From Pseudanabaena sp. FACHB-1998 (GTDB lineage: Bacteria > Cyanobacteriota > Cyanobacteriia > Pseudanabaenales > Pseudanabaenaceae): a stretch of DNA of 64,000 bases. Position 1 is the first letter of the stretch. Every line of letters begins with the position of its first letter. The stretch is taken from NCBI RefSeq assembly GCF_014696355.1, contig NZ_JACJQA010000014.1, forward strand, positions 1 through 64,000, in the 5' to 3' direction. The notes under the pieces were generated by a model, which worked only from the letters and a program-made list of their open reading frames with translations, did no database searches and was not told the origin of the DNA. The translations under genes were made by a program, and so were the position numbers. Positions 17,845-26,976 of this stretch are shown here, piece by piece.

Positions 17845-17888
17845 CTTCGGGTTTTTCTTGATTCTATATTCTGAACTTATTATTTTGT

Positions 17889-17929
17889 ATTTAGATGTGG
17901 CGTGAGCAAAGCCCACACCACATCTAAAT
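17889..17929 (-). terminator. cpcA-cpcC hairpin 1
   Basis: ATTTAGATGTGG pairs with CCACATCTAAAT around GCGTGAGCAAAGCCCACA-type inner sequence, 24 bp after the cpcA stop. Confidence 0.6.
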
Positions 17930-17952
17930 GATGCCAAAAATCCAGAAAAATC

Positions 17953-18441
17953 TTAGCTCAATGCGTTGATAGCATAGTCGATGTAGGAGTTAGCTTCCAA
18001 AGCTGCATCTCCGCCCAAACCATGATTAGCTTTGATGTACTTCAAAGCTTCAACATACCAGCTAGGAGAAAGATCGAAAGCACGGTTGATTTCGGCTAGA
18101 CCACTTACGAGGTAGTCATCCATAGGACCTGTGCTACCAGCGATTAGACAGTAGGTAACCATACGGATGTAGTAGCCGATGTCACGAACGCACTTTGCTT
18201 TACCACGAGGGGTAGATGCAAAGTTGTTGCCAGACTGTTGAGTGGTGTAGGGATACTTTTGATAAACAGCGTTAGCAGCACCTTCAGCCAAGCTGGAGGC
18301 TTTAGCGCTGATTCCTTTAGCAGCATCAAGGCTTGCAGCCGCTGTGCGTAAACGACCAAAGGCAGCTTGCATTTCTGGAACACCAAGATAGCGCCCTTGG
18401 GAATCTGCGGTAGAAACTGCTTCTGTTAAAGGAGTTTTCAT
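17953..18441 (-). CDS. cpcA: C-phycocyanin alpha subunit
   Basis: Light-harvesting subunit of phycobilisome rods. 162 residues, the normal length. The phycocyanobilin-binding Cys84 sits in [14 protein letters not shown]. The N-terminus [17 protein letters not shown] and the C-terminus [10 protein letters not shown] are typical. A ribosome site (AGAGGTAC) precedes ATG 18441. It lies 122 bp after cpcB on the same strand, and the gap holds an AT-rich 13-bp tandem repeat. Confidence 0.97.
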   Translation of the reverse strand: MKTPLTEAVSTADSQGRYLGVPEMQAAFGRLRTAAASLDAAKGISAKASSLAEGAANAVYQKYPYTTQQSGNNFASTPRGKAKCVRDIGYYIRMVTYCLIAGSTGPMDDYLVSGLAEINRAFDLSPSWYVEALKYIKANHGLGGDAALEANSYIDYAINALS

Positions 18442-18516
18442 ATTTAATGTACCTCTAAAAATTTATGTTGAGATGTTGTGAAAAGAAAAAATGGAAAGAG
18501 AAAATATTGCAAAAGA

Positions 18517-18563
18517 TTAATTTTAAAAAATTAATTCTAAAAATTAATTCTAAAAATTAATGA
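18517..18563 (-). repeat. 13-bp AT-rich tandem repeat between cpcB and cpcA
   Basis: TTAATTCTAAAAA occurs twice exactly (18531-18543, 18544-18556), preceded by a variant copy and followed by a partial one that reaches the cpcB stop region. Confidence 0.8.
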
Positions 18564-19082
18564 TTAGCCGACTGATGCTGCTGCTTTGTCAAAGTAGCCA
18601 GCTACTTCTGACATCAAAGCGCTACAGTCGCCACGGGTTACGCCATTAGGATCATTAGCGATCGCGATCGCTGCGGCTTTCATCTTTTCGATACCTACTG
18701 CTACGGAACCACCAGGAACGCCTAGAGCGCTGTAGGTTTCACGCAAGCCATTGAGGCAACGATCTTCCAAAACGCTAGCATCGCCAGAAAATACAGCGTA
18801 GGTTACATAGCGGAGGATGATGTCCATGTCGCGCATACAAGCAGCGATACGACGATGGGTGTATGCATTTCCACCAGGAGCGATCAATTGAGGTTGATCT
18901 TCAAACAAATCACGAGCTGCATTGGTAACGATTGCAGAAGAGTTAGCTGTGATGCGGTTAACTACGTCCAAACGCTTGGTTCCATCAGAAACCAATTGCT
19001 TCAATGCATCGATTTGGGAATCAGATACAAAAGCTCCACGAGTATCAGCTTGAGCAACTACTTTAGTAAAAGCATCTAGCAT
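18564..19082 (-). CDS. cpcB: C-phycocyanin beta subunit
   Basis: 172 residues, normal length, first gene of the cpc cluster. Both chromophore cysteines are present: Cys82 in [11 protein letters not shown] and Cys153 in [15 protein letters not shown]. Asn72 in PGGNAYTH is the site usually methylated. The start ATG 19082 follows AAAAAAGGAGATTCTTTAGA, a strong ribosome site as expected for a major protein. The leader upstream is several hundred bases long. Confidence 0.97.
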   Translation of the reverse strand: MLDAFTKVVAQADTRGAFVSDSQIDALKQLVSDGTKRLDVVNRITANSSAIVTNAARDLFEDQPQLIAPGGNAYTHRRIAACMRDMDIILRYVTYAVFSGDASVLEDRCLNGLRETYSALGVPGGSVAVGIEKMKAAAIAIANDPNGVTRGDCSALMSEVAGYFDKAAASVG

Positions 19083-19427
19083 TCTAAAGAATCTCCTTTT
19101 TTAAAAATGTTATAAATTGGGAATTATCCGAGCCTCTTAATTTACTAACTCTAGATATGCACTTGCTACAAGTGTCTTTAAATCTAAAGCTAAGTGAATT
19201 ACTTGTTGTGAATTGATATAAGCAATTTACCAAAGCTATTTCATTTAACTTCAAGAGAACTAAATCCTAAAACTATCTAGGTCTTAGTGCTTAGTGGCTT
19301 GGGGATAAAGCGATTAAAACAACTAATTTGTGCAGATTTTGTGCAAAGAAACAAACATCCTCAATCAAGTTAGCTGTTTGGATCTGATGAATATAGGGAA
19401 ACCTTTATCTATCAATATTTGTAAGCG

Positions 19428-19433
19428 ATTATA
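19428..19433 (-). promoter_or_regulatory. Putative cpc -10 element TATAAT
   Basis: A perfect TATAAT on the minus strand lies within the inverted repeat GCGAT-N9-ATCGC. No good -35 is seen at 16-18 bp. The repeat could be an operator overlapping the promoter. Confidence 0.35.
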
Positions 19434-19538
19434 CCTATATCGCTAATTGTTAAGTCTTCGTTGCATTTAGCTTTATTTCTTCATATAAATATATATAAAG
19501 ATTGGTAACAAATTGTTAGATAAAGTCCTTTGTCTGAG

Positions 19539-19594
19539 TTATTTCAACCTAAAAGATAAATGGCTTATGCTACTTATCTTTTAGGTTGAAATAA
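19539..19594. repeat. Hairpin in the pcyA-cpcB interval
   Basis: TTATTTCAACCTAAAAGATA and its complement around a 14-nt loop with ATGGCTTATGCT. It might end readthrough from pcyA. Confidence 0.7.
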
Positions 19595-19640
19595 GTAATT
19601 ATGCTTACTCTATTCCACTCTAAAAAAATAGACATTAAAG

Positions 19641-19689
19641 CCGAAGGATTAGTGGTACAGACCTTCGCGCGGCATCACTAATCCTTCGG
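19641..19689 (-). terminator. Hairpin after pcyA
   Basis: CCGAAGGATTAGTG pairs with CACTAATCCTTCGG around a GC-rich loop, 22 bp beyond the pcyA stop. Confidence 0.65.
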
Positions 19690-19710
19690 TGGAAGGCAGT
19701 AGCTACCTAT

Positions 19711-20451
19711 TCAGGATGCGTAATCAAAAAGCATCGTCGTCATATAACGTTCTGTCCATTCTGCGCCGAAGGACTTTTCGAGAACACGACGAGTTTTGTC
19801 ATTTTGTTGCTGCTTCTCGCAGTAATAGCGCTGACCTGCCAAAATCTGGGCGATTTCTGAGGGGGAAGTGAGGGGAGTGGTGTTAACTGCTAATTGACAA
19901 TGTAAAGTTAAAAAATCACGAACTCTTTCTAAAAATGCCGCCTCTTCGCGATCGCCAATTGGACGCACAAACAAACAAAAATCAGAGAAAATATCTCCCC
20001 ATTCAGGTAACTCGCGAGTTTGGTCAAAATGAATAGGTGGCAATGCTGACAAAGCTTTGTGATAACTAGGAGGCAAAGCTCGTTCAGGATGCACAGGCGA
20101 TAAATCAATAATCGCTGCACTAATGCTGCCCCGACCACCCACTAAGTCCGCCCCAAAAATGGGAATCGCATACTCAGGATTAGGGAACATGACGCAATGT
20201 AAAATATCCAACCCATTACCTACTCTCGCTAGCTCCAGATGCAGCTTCCGAAATTGTGGAGTGCTATAACAATGATTTTCAATTACGAGGCGCTCTCCTT
20301 CTAAAGCTCCTTCTACATAGCCTAAATCTTCGGGAACTTGATAGGGAGATAAATCTAAATTGTTTTGCCATACTGACTCAATACAATTAGCTAAATCATG
20401 GATGAGAGGATATTGCTGCTCTCGTAGGGAAACTGGATGAGATTTGATCAT
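19711..20451 (-). CDS. pcyA: Phycocyanobilin:ferredoxin oxidoreductase
   Basis: Reduces biliverdin to phycocyanobilin in two ferredoxin-dependent steps and so makes the chromophore for phycocyanin. 246 residues. The catalytic residues of the family are present: Glu73 in LHLELARVGNG, His85 in LDILHCVMFP and Asp102 in IPIFGADLVGG (E76, H88 and D105 in Synechocystis numbering). Its placement directly upstream of cpcB on the same strand puts bilin synthesis next to the main bilin protein. Start ATG 20451. Confidence 0.96.
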   Translation of the reverse strand: MIKSHPVSLREQQYPLIHDLANCIESVWQNNLDLSPYQVPEDLGYVEGALEGERLVIENHCYSTPQFRKLHLELARVGNGLDILHCVMFPNPEYAIPIFGADLVGGRGSISAAIIDLSPVHPERALPPSYHKALSALPPIHFDQTRELPEWGDIFSDFCLFVRPIGDREEAAFLERVRDFLTLHCQLAVNTTPLTSPSEIAQILAGQRYYCEKQQQNDKTRRVLEKSFGAEWTERYMTTMLFDYAS

Positions 20452-20571
20452 AATTGCGATGAAAATTCAGTTAGATTTTTTTAAGGTTTTTTATATCGTT
20501 TTTCATTCTATAGTCTATGGCAATCCTAAAGGGTTGCGCCATTTTGAAATCACAAAAGGGAGTACACATTG

Positions 20572-23500
20572 CTATTCCCAAGTTTCTAACTCGATCGCTA
20601 CATCACGAAATAACGCCATAATGCGATCGCGTCTCACTTCAAAATTAGCAGCAACTAAGATAAAGCCAATCCCCGCAAAGATACCGAGTGCCCACATCAG
20701 GAATGAATATTGAGTGACTAAAATCACGGCTTGGGTGAGGACTAGCAAAATGAATGTTAGGGTTCCCATAAACAGATAAGCCCGAATACGGAAAGAAAGT
20801 CCTGTGACGATAAAGGCAAAACTTAAAATCCAAGTCGTGAAGGCAACACTAGGATCACTAAAGGAATATAGAAAGGCGATTAGCCCCATACCGCCACTCA
20901 ATAAACTGCGAAGGGTATGACGCAAAGCCTTTGTGTGTACAGATTGTAAATTTGGTTCCACTTGAGCAAAGTAAAGTCCAGAGAAACCAAAAACGCAAAT
21001 ATTAATTAAAAATCTGAGACTGCTGGATAGGTCTAGAACTTGCAAATTAGTCAGAATTGCCCAGTCCCAGAGAAATAGGGTGATATAAGTAAAGCGAATT
21101 TGCTCCCGTATCTTGGCATAGATCGTATAGAAGAGTCCCACAATTAGTAAACAGGGGGCGGCAACTTGGGTCTGGGTGACAAATACCAAAACTAGAGGCA
21201 AGACTAGAGCGAAATTATGCCAAGGTTCCTCATCCCAGCCCCACTCCTCCCAAGGTGGCTGATAGAGCAGGAGAGAAATAACACAAGCGATCGCCGCCCC
21301 GTAGGGTTGGATCACATTCCCAATTAGCCAAGGATTGGGGAAGGCAAAGAAGAGGAAATAGGCGATCGCACCGATGGCAGTAGTAAGCCCTGTATAAATC
21401 CAGAGATCGGATTCTCCTAAATCCCCTTTAGACAGAGCGACTTGCCCTGTTCCACCTTTGTAAAGAGGTGATCTGCCCTGTGTAATGGCATAAACCGCTA
21501 AGGCGATCGCTAAACTACCACCAATTGCTCCTCCCGTTGACGAAGGATTACAGAAACTACCTGACAATAGGAAAATTACACTGGCTGTCCAATGTAAATG
21601 AGCAGAAATACTAACTTCGCGAATAGAGAGGCGTAAATACTGCCCAATCCAATCGGTAAAAATCTGGTAAGCATAGGCGATCGCACAACCTAGCACGGCT
21701 AAAATCACTAAGCCATCACCGAGGCTACCACCTTGAGAACTGGTTACCATTTGATAGAACAGTAACTCATAGGCGGAGAAGGTGGCGACCACCATCGATA
21801 GATAGGTTAGAGCCTTGAATAGAGGATTCGATTGGGAAGCTCTACGCCCAATGCCAATGCCGATCAGAGATGTGCTTAGGGAAAATAGTCCTGTTAAACC
21901 ACTGAAGCTACCGATTCTAAATAAAGAACCCATCGCCCCATAAATTAAGGGAACGATATCCCAACTACGCGGATACTCGCCCCTATTTGTACCATCGCCT
22001 GTGCGCTGCATCCACCAGTCACCTAGTAATTGGGTGATGAAACCAAGGGCTAAATTGGCGATCGCTAGTTCAATGGCGGAACCATTAAAGACAGCGATTA
22101 TTCCTGAAGTGAGTAGTTCAATACTCCAAGCAATGCCCCATTCTGTCCAAAAAGGCGGCGATAGAGTTGTGGATTGCCAGACGCGATACCCTAAGCCAAG
22201 GGTTACTAAGACTGTGCTAGGTAAGAGATTGGTAAATAATTGGTCTAATTGATTATTACTGTTAAAGGCAAAGAAACTGATAGCTAGAAATGATTGCAGA
22301 ATCAGCAATGCGGCGGAAAGGAACGCCGCCCAGATATCAAAGGCTTGAGCGTAGGATTGATTTAAGGGTAAATTGAGATCGGCAACATGGCGATCGCGGC
22401 GATATTTTAGCCAATGATTGAGAACATAAAGCAGCAAAACGCTAACTATTAAACCCGTAATCCCAAAGGTGAATTGAGCAATCTGACCATCACCAACTTT
22501 GAACCTCCATAGCATCGCCGCAATAAATAGTAATCCATAGCCAACGGTGTTAAAGGTGGTTAAAAGGGATTCATTACGGCGAGTATTCACCAACATGAGG
22601 GCAAAGGCAACTCCTAAGCCAATCAAGCGGGAACTATCATCCGTCCATGTCAGAAATTGGGCGATCGCTAGTCCAGCAATGCTGAGTTTAATCGCCAAAT
22701 CGCGATCGGCAAATTCACGCCAAGTTCCCAAAAATGTGAGGGATAGCGGCACAGATAACCAAGCTACGCCCCAATAACTACTATTAATTAATAATTCACT
22801 ACTTCCAAAACGTTGCCCCAATCGTTGTCCTTCAATGGCAGCATTCCATAACAAAATGTAACTAAGCGCCGCCAAACTTGCGCCAATATGCCAAGCACTA
22901 TCCCGCCATGCTTGCAAATGGGGATTTTCTTTTCTCTCCTTCTGGGAGAGAGATTGAGAGCGAGGATTTTCTCCCCTCTCCCTCTGGGGGAGAGACTGGG
23001 GGGGAGGGCTAGCCCCATCACCCCTAAGCCCCTCCCCCAGAGAAACAGCTTGAAGTGTAAACTTCCCGATCGCTAAAACCGCAGTCCATTCCAGCAACAT
23101 GATCCCTAGCAAAAATCCACTCCAGACAAAGATTGAACTCACGGCAGTGAACAAATAAATCCCTAAGCTCATGGCGATCAAACTCACAATATGAGCGCAA
23201 TAGACCAGACTGCTCAGATCTTTGCTAGTAGGCGATCGCCTTGCTTGGACAACTAAGAGAGTAATTGCCGACAGAGTTAAATTTGTGGTCAGAGTATATA
23301 AATTCGGGAAACTCAAACAAGTGAGCGTTACGCCAAATCCTAGGGCTAATAATTCACCACGCAGGGCTAAAGTCGGCTTTTGGCGATCGCGATAAGCTGC
23401 CGCAATCCCTAAAAATAAAATCACATAGGGAAACAGCAAGACTCCTAATAAGGTTATTTCCGAATTAGTTTGAAATAGAGCAAGTAACTGCTTAAAAGTC

Positions 23501-24978
23501 TGTCCGCCCCATACTTCGGGAATTAATCTTTTGCCTAGCCAAAGCAGTTGCAAACCCCAGAAGAATAAATAAGTTAAATCCTGAGGAGCTTCATGTTTGA
23601 ATAGGCGATCGCACAAGATCCATAGAACTAATAAACTTACTGTGAAAGCTTGCCAAGGATATTGATCCCAAACCGATACCAGCCAACCCAAACCTAATAA
23701 AATCTGCCCTAAATTTTTCTGAAATGATAATACCGAGGGACTATTGGCTCCAGTCGTCAATTCACTTTTGCTGAGCGAAGCTGAAGCCAATCTCTCAGTT
23801 TTATTCGTAATTTGCACCAATACCCAGCCACAGATCCCAAAGGCTAACCCCAATTTAAAAATAGAAACATTTGCAAATAAAAGCGCTCGGCTGACTAATA
23901 ACACCGTGCTGTAAGCGCCAGTAATCAAGGCTAATGGAAATGTGGAACTATCGGCAGTATTTAAGCCCTGATCGCGATTGAGAAAAGTAGAAATCGCGAT
24001 CGCGCCAATACCCAAATAAACCGCAATAAGTGGATAGTAGGGAGATATCAACCATCCCAAATGCAACCAAGAAAGAATCAGAATTGTGGCGATCGAAATT
24101 TGGCTAAGCTGTCGCCTTGTGCGCTTACGCTTTTGGGAATCTGCGTTAATTTCCTGTGCCTCGCGAAAGAGAAAAGAGGTTTGCAAAAGAAAAATGGCAA
24201 TCCCTGAGAGTAAACCACCAGCGATTAATCCTAGCCCCATTCCCGCAGGATTAGTTAATACCCTTAACCCATCGATCGCCCAAAAGTTGGCAGGCACTAG
24301 AAGCAAAGCCACTAACTGCAAAGCTCGAGTGGTCAGGCGCAAACGCTCATTTTTGCTTGTCCAAAAACTAACACCAAAAAACCCTAAAGTGTAGGCAAAT
24401 AGCAGTAAATACTGTCCCTGTGCATCAAAATTATTCCACTGACTCGCGGCAAGTAATCCCGATGAGACGACTACCAGAAACACACCCAAAAACAGCAACC
24501 ACATCGTGCTGAATTCCGAAATTAGCGATCGCACAGTTTGCGCGACTTTACTCGGTGGTTGAATTGTTTTGGGAGGAATTGGCTTCGGTGGAGCTTGAGG
24601 CGATCGCGTTAAACGAGATCCTGATAAATTCGCGGCAGGTCTATTGGATCTAGAAATTGGTGAATTCTTAGGTGGAGTCGCTGACTCTGGGGATTCTACG
24701 GAAATCTCCGACACAAAGCGCGTTTTGGCGATCAGTCTGACTTGATCATCATTAATTAAACCCATCTCTAGCCATAGGTTCAGCCCATCCAAAATGTCAT
24801 CAGTCTGAATAGCGACAACCTTTAACCGATTTACTGAACGATTAGTATTGCGCCATTGCCAATCTATTTCTGAGATTAGTTCTAAATCAAACCAAGCATC
24901 TAATCCCTCCAAAATAATGTTATGTGAAACATCAATTGGAATATCGAGGCGCAAATATTTCAAGGGGGCTGATGGCAT
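20572..24978 (-). CDS. Very large multi-pass membrane protein, unknown function
   Basis: 1468 residues from ATG 24978; an upstream TTG would add only five. The first 100 or so residues are soluble and look internally duplicated (NIILEGLDAWFDLELIS against DDILDGLNLWLEMGLIN). A Pro-rich linker follows, then a long series of hydrophobic helices to the end, probably more than 30. DUF2157-like cyanobacterial membrane proteins have similar layouts, but I do not recognise a specific family. Two stretches of the frame are coded by intergenic-type repeats (SLGEGLRGDG... and SPLYKGGTGQ...), inserted without breaking the frame. It is probably located in the plasma membrane or thylakoid. No operon partner is evident. 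Confidence 0.6.
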   Translation of the reverse strand: MPSAPLKYLRLDIPIDVSHNIILEGLDAWFDLELISEIDWQWRNTNRSVNRLKVVAIQTDDILDGLNLWLEMGLINDDQVRLIAKTRFVSEISVESPESATPPKNSPISRSNRPAANLSGSRLTRSPQAPPKPIPPKTIQPPSKVAQTVRSLISEFSTMWLLFLGVFLVVVSSGLLAASQWNNFDAQGQYLLLFAYTLGFFGVSFWTSKNERLRLTTRALQLVALLLVPANFWAIDGLRVLTNPAGMGLGLIAGGLLSGIAIFLLQTSFLFREAQEINADSQKRKRTRRQLSQISIATILILSWLHLGWLISPYYPLIAVYLGIGAIAISTFLNRDQGLNTADSSTFPLALITGAYSTVLLVSRALLFANVSIFKLGLAFGICGWVLVQITNKTERLASASLSKSELTTGANSPSVLSFQKNLGQILLGLGWLVSVWDQYPWQAFTVSLLVLWILCDRLFKHEAPQDLTYLFFWGLQLLWLGKRLIPEVWGGQTFKQLLALFQTNSEITLLGVLLFPYVILFLGIAAAYRDRQKPTLALRGELLALGFGVTLTCLSFPNLYTLTTNLTLSAITLLVVQARRSPTSKDLSSLVYCAHIVSLIAMSLGIYLFTAVSSIFVWSGFLLGIMLLEWTAVLAIGKFTLQAVSLGEGLRGDGASPPPQSLPQRERGENPRSQSLSQKERKENPHLQAWRDSAWHIGASLAALSYILLWNAAIEGQRLGQRFGSSELLINSSYWGVAWLSVPLSLTFLGTWREFADRDLAIKLSIAGLAIAQFLTWTDDSSRLIGLGVAFALMLVNTRRNESLLTTFNTVGYGLLFIAAMLWRFKVGDGQIAQFTFGITGLIVSVLLLYVLNHWLKYRRDRHVADLNLPLNQSYAQAFDIWAAFLSAALLILQSFLAISFFAFNSNNQLDQLFTNLLPSTVLVTLGLGYRVWQSTTLSPPFWTEWGIAWSIELLTSGIIAVFNGSAIELAIANLALGFITQLLGDWWMQRTGDGTNRGEYPRSWDIVPLIYGAMGSLFRIGSFSGLTGLFSLSTSLIGIGIGRRASQSNPLFKALTYLSMVVATFSAYELLFYQMVTSSQGGSLGDGLVILAVLGCAIAYAYQIFTDWIGQYLRLSIREVSISAHLHWTASVIFLLSGSFCNPSSTGGAIGGSLAIALAVYAITQGRSPLYKGGTGQVALSKGDLGESDLWIYTGLTTAIGAIAYFLFFAFPNPWLIGNVIQPYGAAIACVISLLLYQPPWEEWGWDEEPWHNFALVLPLVLVFVTQTQVAAPCLLIVGLFYTIYAKIREQIRFTYITLFLWDWAILTNLQVLDLSSSLRFLINICVFGFSGLYFAQVEPNLQSVHTKALRHTLRSLLSGGMGLIAFLYSFSDPSVAFTTWILSFAFIVTGLSFRIRAYLFMGTLTFILLVLTQAVILVTQYSFLMWALGIFAGIGFILVAANFEVRRDRIMALFRDVAIELETWE
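21415..21480. repeat. In-frame SPLYKGG-type repeat inside the large membrane protein gene
   Basis: Codes for GRSPLYKGGTGQVALSKGDL on the minus strand. Such AAATCCCCTTTA / CTTTGTAAAG sequences are common cyanobacterial intergenic repeats. Here it joins two hydrophobic segments as a loop. Confidence 0.6.
22930..23045. repeat. In-frame tandem and inverted repeat (LPQRERGENP type)
   Basis: Two tandem units of about 36-40 bp around CTCTCC[TC]TCTGGG[AG]GAGAGA, followed by an inverted third unit (CCCCTCCCCCAGAG). Translated on the minus strand it gives a Glu/Arg/Ser-rich insert (GLRGDG, PQSLPQRERGENPRS, QSLSQKERKENP). The same words recur in intergenic repeats of many cyanobacteria. Confidence 0.65.
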
Positions 24979-25164
24979 CGGCGATCGCTCCAAATTTAAA
25001 ATCAGAAATTGCTTTTATTATGTCTGATTTTGCATCCATTATTTTCATTTCTTATTCAGAAACACCCTACAGAAAATAAAGAAACTTAGTGATAATCCTT
25101 TCAACCAAAAGTTTAGTTACTATTGTTAATATAAGTACATAAATATATTTTTTTAATTTTAATA

Positions 25165-25491
25165 ATGCAGTTAACAAACGCGGAATGGACAGAAACAGAG
25201 GAAGGTATTGCGAAAAAAGCTTTTGAAATTGCCTATAAACGAGAAATTAGCGAGTTGATCGGCTCCGTAAAACACAAGGCAATTTCTCTTGCAGAAATAG
25301 ACGATATGTGGCATTTACATGATTTTTTGAGCGCCAAGCGTCATGAAGTCGATGGGAAATATGACTATCGATTACCGATGCTAGTGTTTGTGTTTGCGGG
25401 GTTGGTCAAAGATGGCTGGTTGAGTATTAGTGAGTTAGAAGGCTTAAATTCCGACAAAATCGCTAAAATATCAGCACTTGCCCGTATGTAG
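25165..25491 (+). CDS. frp: Fluorescence recovery protein FRP
   Basis: Speeds the return of active (red) orange carotenoid protein to the orange state and helps detach it from the phycobilisome. 108 residues, all-helical. The diagnostic block DDMWHLHDFLSAKRHEVDGK (46-65) contains the family's Trp (49), His (52), Asp (53) and Arg (59), and it ends KISALARM like Synechocystis Slr1964. It is located 420 bp upstream of ocp on the same strand; in many genomes frp lies after ocp instead. Confidence 0.93.
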   Translation: MQLTNAEWTETEEGIAKKAFEIAYKREISELIGSVKHKAISLAEIDDMWHLHDFLSAKRHEVDGKYDYRLPMLVFVFAGLVKDGWLSISELEGLNSDKIAKISALARM

Positions 25492-25913
25492 TTCCTCTAA
25501 TTATCGTCATTAAACCCAAAATAAGACGGATGCGGCGCTTTGCGCCGCATCCGTCTTATTTGATTGTCTCTCTTCTAATCCGTTGTATAGATTGTTAGGG
25601 GATCTCTATCTTTAGAGGTTTTTAAACGGTCATGACCATATGAGTAGATAATAGTGAAAGAAATTAATATGCACTAAATAACAATAGCTTTCTTAATTTA
25701 TTCAGTTAATTATTAGCTTATTGTTGTGACTTTTCTAAATTAATTATTCTAACTATGTAGTGATTGCAAGTTCTGTAATTACTTATATGCGATAGCTAAT
25801 TCGCTTATAACTGCTGGAATTGAGTTTTTAAGAGCTTTGTTCCAGATTTGTTTAGACAATTTATGCTCTTGTACGGACTTAAATCCCTTCAGTCAACCCC
25901 TAAAAAAACTCAT
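25492..25913 (+). promoter_or_regulatory. frp-ocp interval with palindrome and ocp upstream region
   Basis: A GC-rich palindrome (25518-25561) probably ends frp, and 350 bp of AT-rich sequence then leads to ocp. That size suggests ocp has its own promoter. No gene or clear promoter hexamers are picked out with confidence. Confidence 0.5.
25518..25561 (+). terminator. Palindrome after frp
   Basis: AAATAAGACGGATGCGGCGC-TTT-GCGCCGCATCCGTCTTATTT, about 20-bp arms, 27 bp after the frp stop. Confidence 0.75.
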
Positions 25914-26873
25914 ATGACATATACCGTTTCCACTGCAAGAAATATTTTCCCTAATACCTTGGCTGCTGACGTTGTACCCGCAACCACTGCAAGATTCAAT
26001 CAACTTAGTACCGAAGATCAACTCGCTTGGATTTGGTTTACATACCTTGAGATGGGTAAAACTGTAACGATCGCAGCTCCGGGAGCTGCAAGTATGCAGT
26101 TAGCCGAATTGACTCTTGAAGAAATCAAGAAAATGAGTTTTCAGCAACAAACTCAGGTCATGTGTGACCTAGCTAATCGTGCTGATACTCCTATCTGCCG
26201 CACCTATGCTATTTGGTCTCAAAATATCAAGCTAGGTTTTTGGTATCAACTTGGCAAATGGATGGAAGAAGGAATTGTTGCTCCTATTCCTGAAGGATAC
26301 AAGCTTTCAGCTAATGCTTCGGCGGTTCTTGCCACATTAACTAGTCTAGAGCCTGGTCAACAAATCACAATCCTTCGCAACTCAGTTGTGGATATGGGTT
26401 ATGACCCTAATAAGATGGATGGAGTTACACGCATTACTGAGCCAGTATTGCCTCCTAAAGAACTATCAAAGCGCACTCAAGTTAAGATCGAAGGAATTGA
26501 CAATCCCACCGTATTGTCTTACATGGATAACTTGAATGCCAATGATTTCGATGCTTTGCTCGCTCTATTCCTTCCCGACGGTGCTTTGCAACCTCCCTTC
26601 CAAAGACCAATCGTTGGTAAAGAAGCAATTATGCGCTTCTTTACAGAAGAATGTCAAAATCTTGTGCTTGTTCCCGAAAGAGGCATTTCTGAACCCGCAG
26701 ATGGTGGCTACACCCAAATTAAAATCACTGGAAAAGTCCAAACACCTTGGTTCGGCTCTGGTGTAGGTATGAATATCTCTTGGCGCTTTTTGCTTGATCC
26801 TAGCAATAAGATTTTCTTCGTAGCGATCGATTTACTCGCTTCTCCCAAAGAGTTATTGAACTTGATTCGTTAA
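25914..26873 (+). CDS. ocp: Orange carotenoid protein
   Basis: Blue-light photoreceptor and quencher of phycobilisome excitation that binds a ketocarotenoid. 319 residues from ATG 25914 (MTYTVSTARNIFPN, the normal N-terminal extension). An upstream in-frame start would add 22 unrelated residues and is rejected. The N domain has Trp41, Tyr44, Trp110 and Arg155, which contact the carotenoid or the C domain. The linker follows (about 165-195). The NTF2-like C domain keeps the ketone ligands Tyr203 and Trp290 (Y201/W288 in Synechocystis, two residues offset) and Glu246 as the likely Arg155 partner. With frp upstream it is probably of the OCP1 type. Confidence 0.96.
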   Translation: MTYTVSTARNIFPNTLAADVVPATTARFNQLSTEDQLAWIWFTYLEMGKTVTIAAPGAASMQLAELTLEEIKKMSFQQQTQVMCDLANRADTPICRTYAIWSQNIKLGFWYQLGKWMEEGIVAPIPEGYKLSANASAVLATLTSLEPGQQITILRNSVVDMGYDPNKMDGVTRITEPVLPPKELSKRTQVKIEGIDNPTVLSYMDNLNANDFDALLALFLPDGALQPPFQRPIVGKEAIMRFFTEECQNLVLVPERGISEPADGGYTQIKITGKVQTPWFGSGVGMNISWRFLLDPSNKIFFVAIDLLASPKELLNLIR

Positions 26874-26901
26874 AAAATTACCGCGCTTTGCGCTTCAAAC
26901 T

Positions 26902-26950
26902 AAGAAATCCTTAAAAAGTGCTGCTTTGCAACACTTTTTAAGGATTTCTT
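26902..26950 (+). terminator. Family B palindrome between ocp and crtW
   Basis: AAGAAATCCTTAAAAAGTG and its complement around a TGC-TTT-GCA apex, preceded by CGCGCTTTGCGCTTCAAAC, the family B flank. It would reduce readthrough into crtW. Confidence 0.7.
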
Positions 26951-26976
26951 GTAGTTCATTAATTGCTTCTTGAGAA

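Larger units (their letters stand above)
19083..19710 (-). promoter_or_regulatory. Leader and promoter region of the cpc operon
   Basis: No gene is seen between pcyA and cpcB. Two hairpins lie at its far end (19539-19594 and 19641-19689). The rest is AT-rich, with a good -10-like hexamer at 19428-19433, which would imply a leader of about 340 nt. Long untranslated leaders are known for cpc operons; the exact start site is inferred. Confidence 0.5.

Noticed and set aside
24900-25164. Small gene between the large membrane protein and frp
   Set aside because: AT-rich divergent upstream region with no frame of convincing composition.
25848-25913. 22-residue extension of OCP
   Set aside because: OCP proteins start near MTYTVSTAR; the extension is not family-like and lies in the leader.
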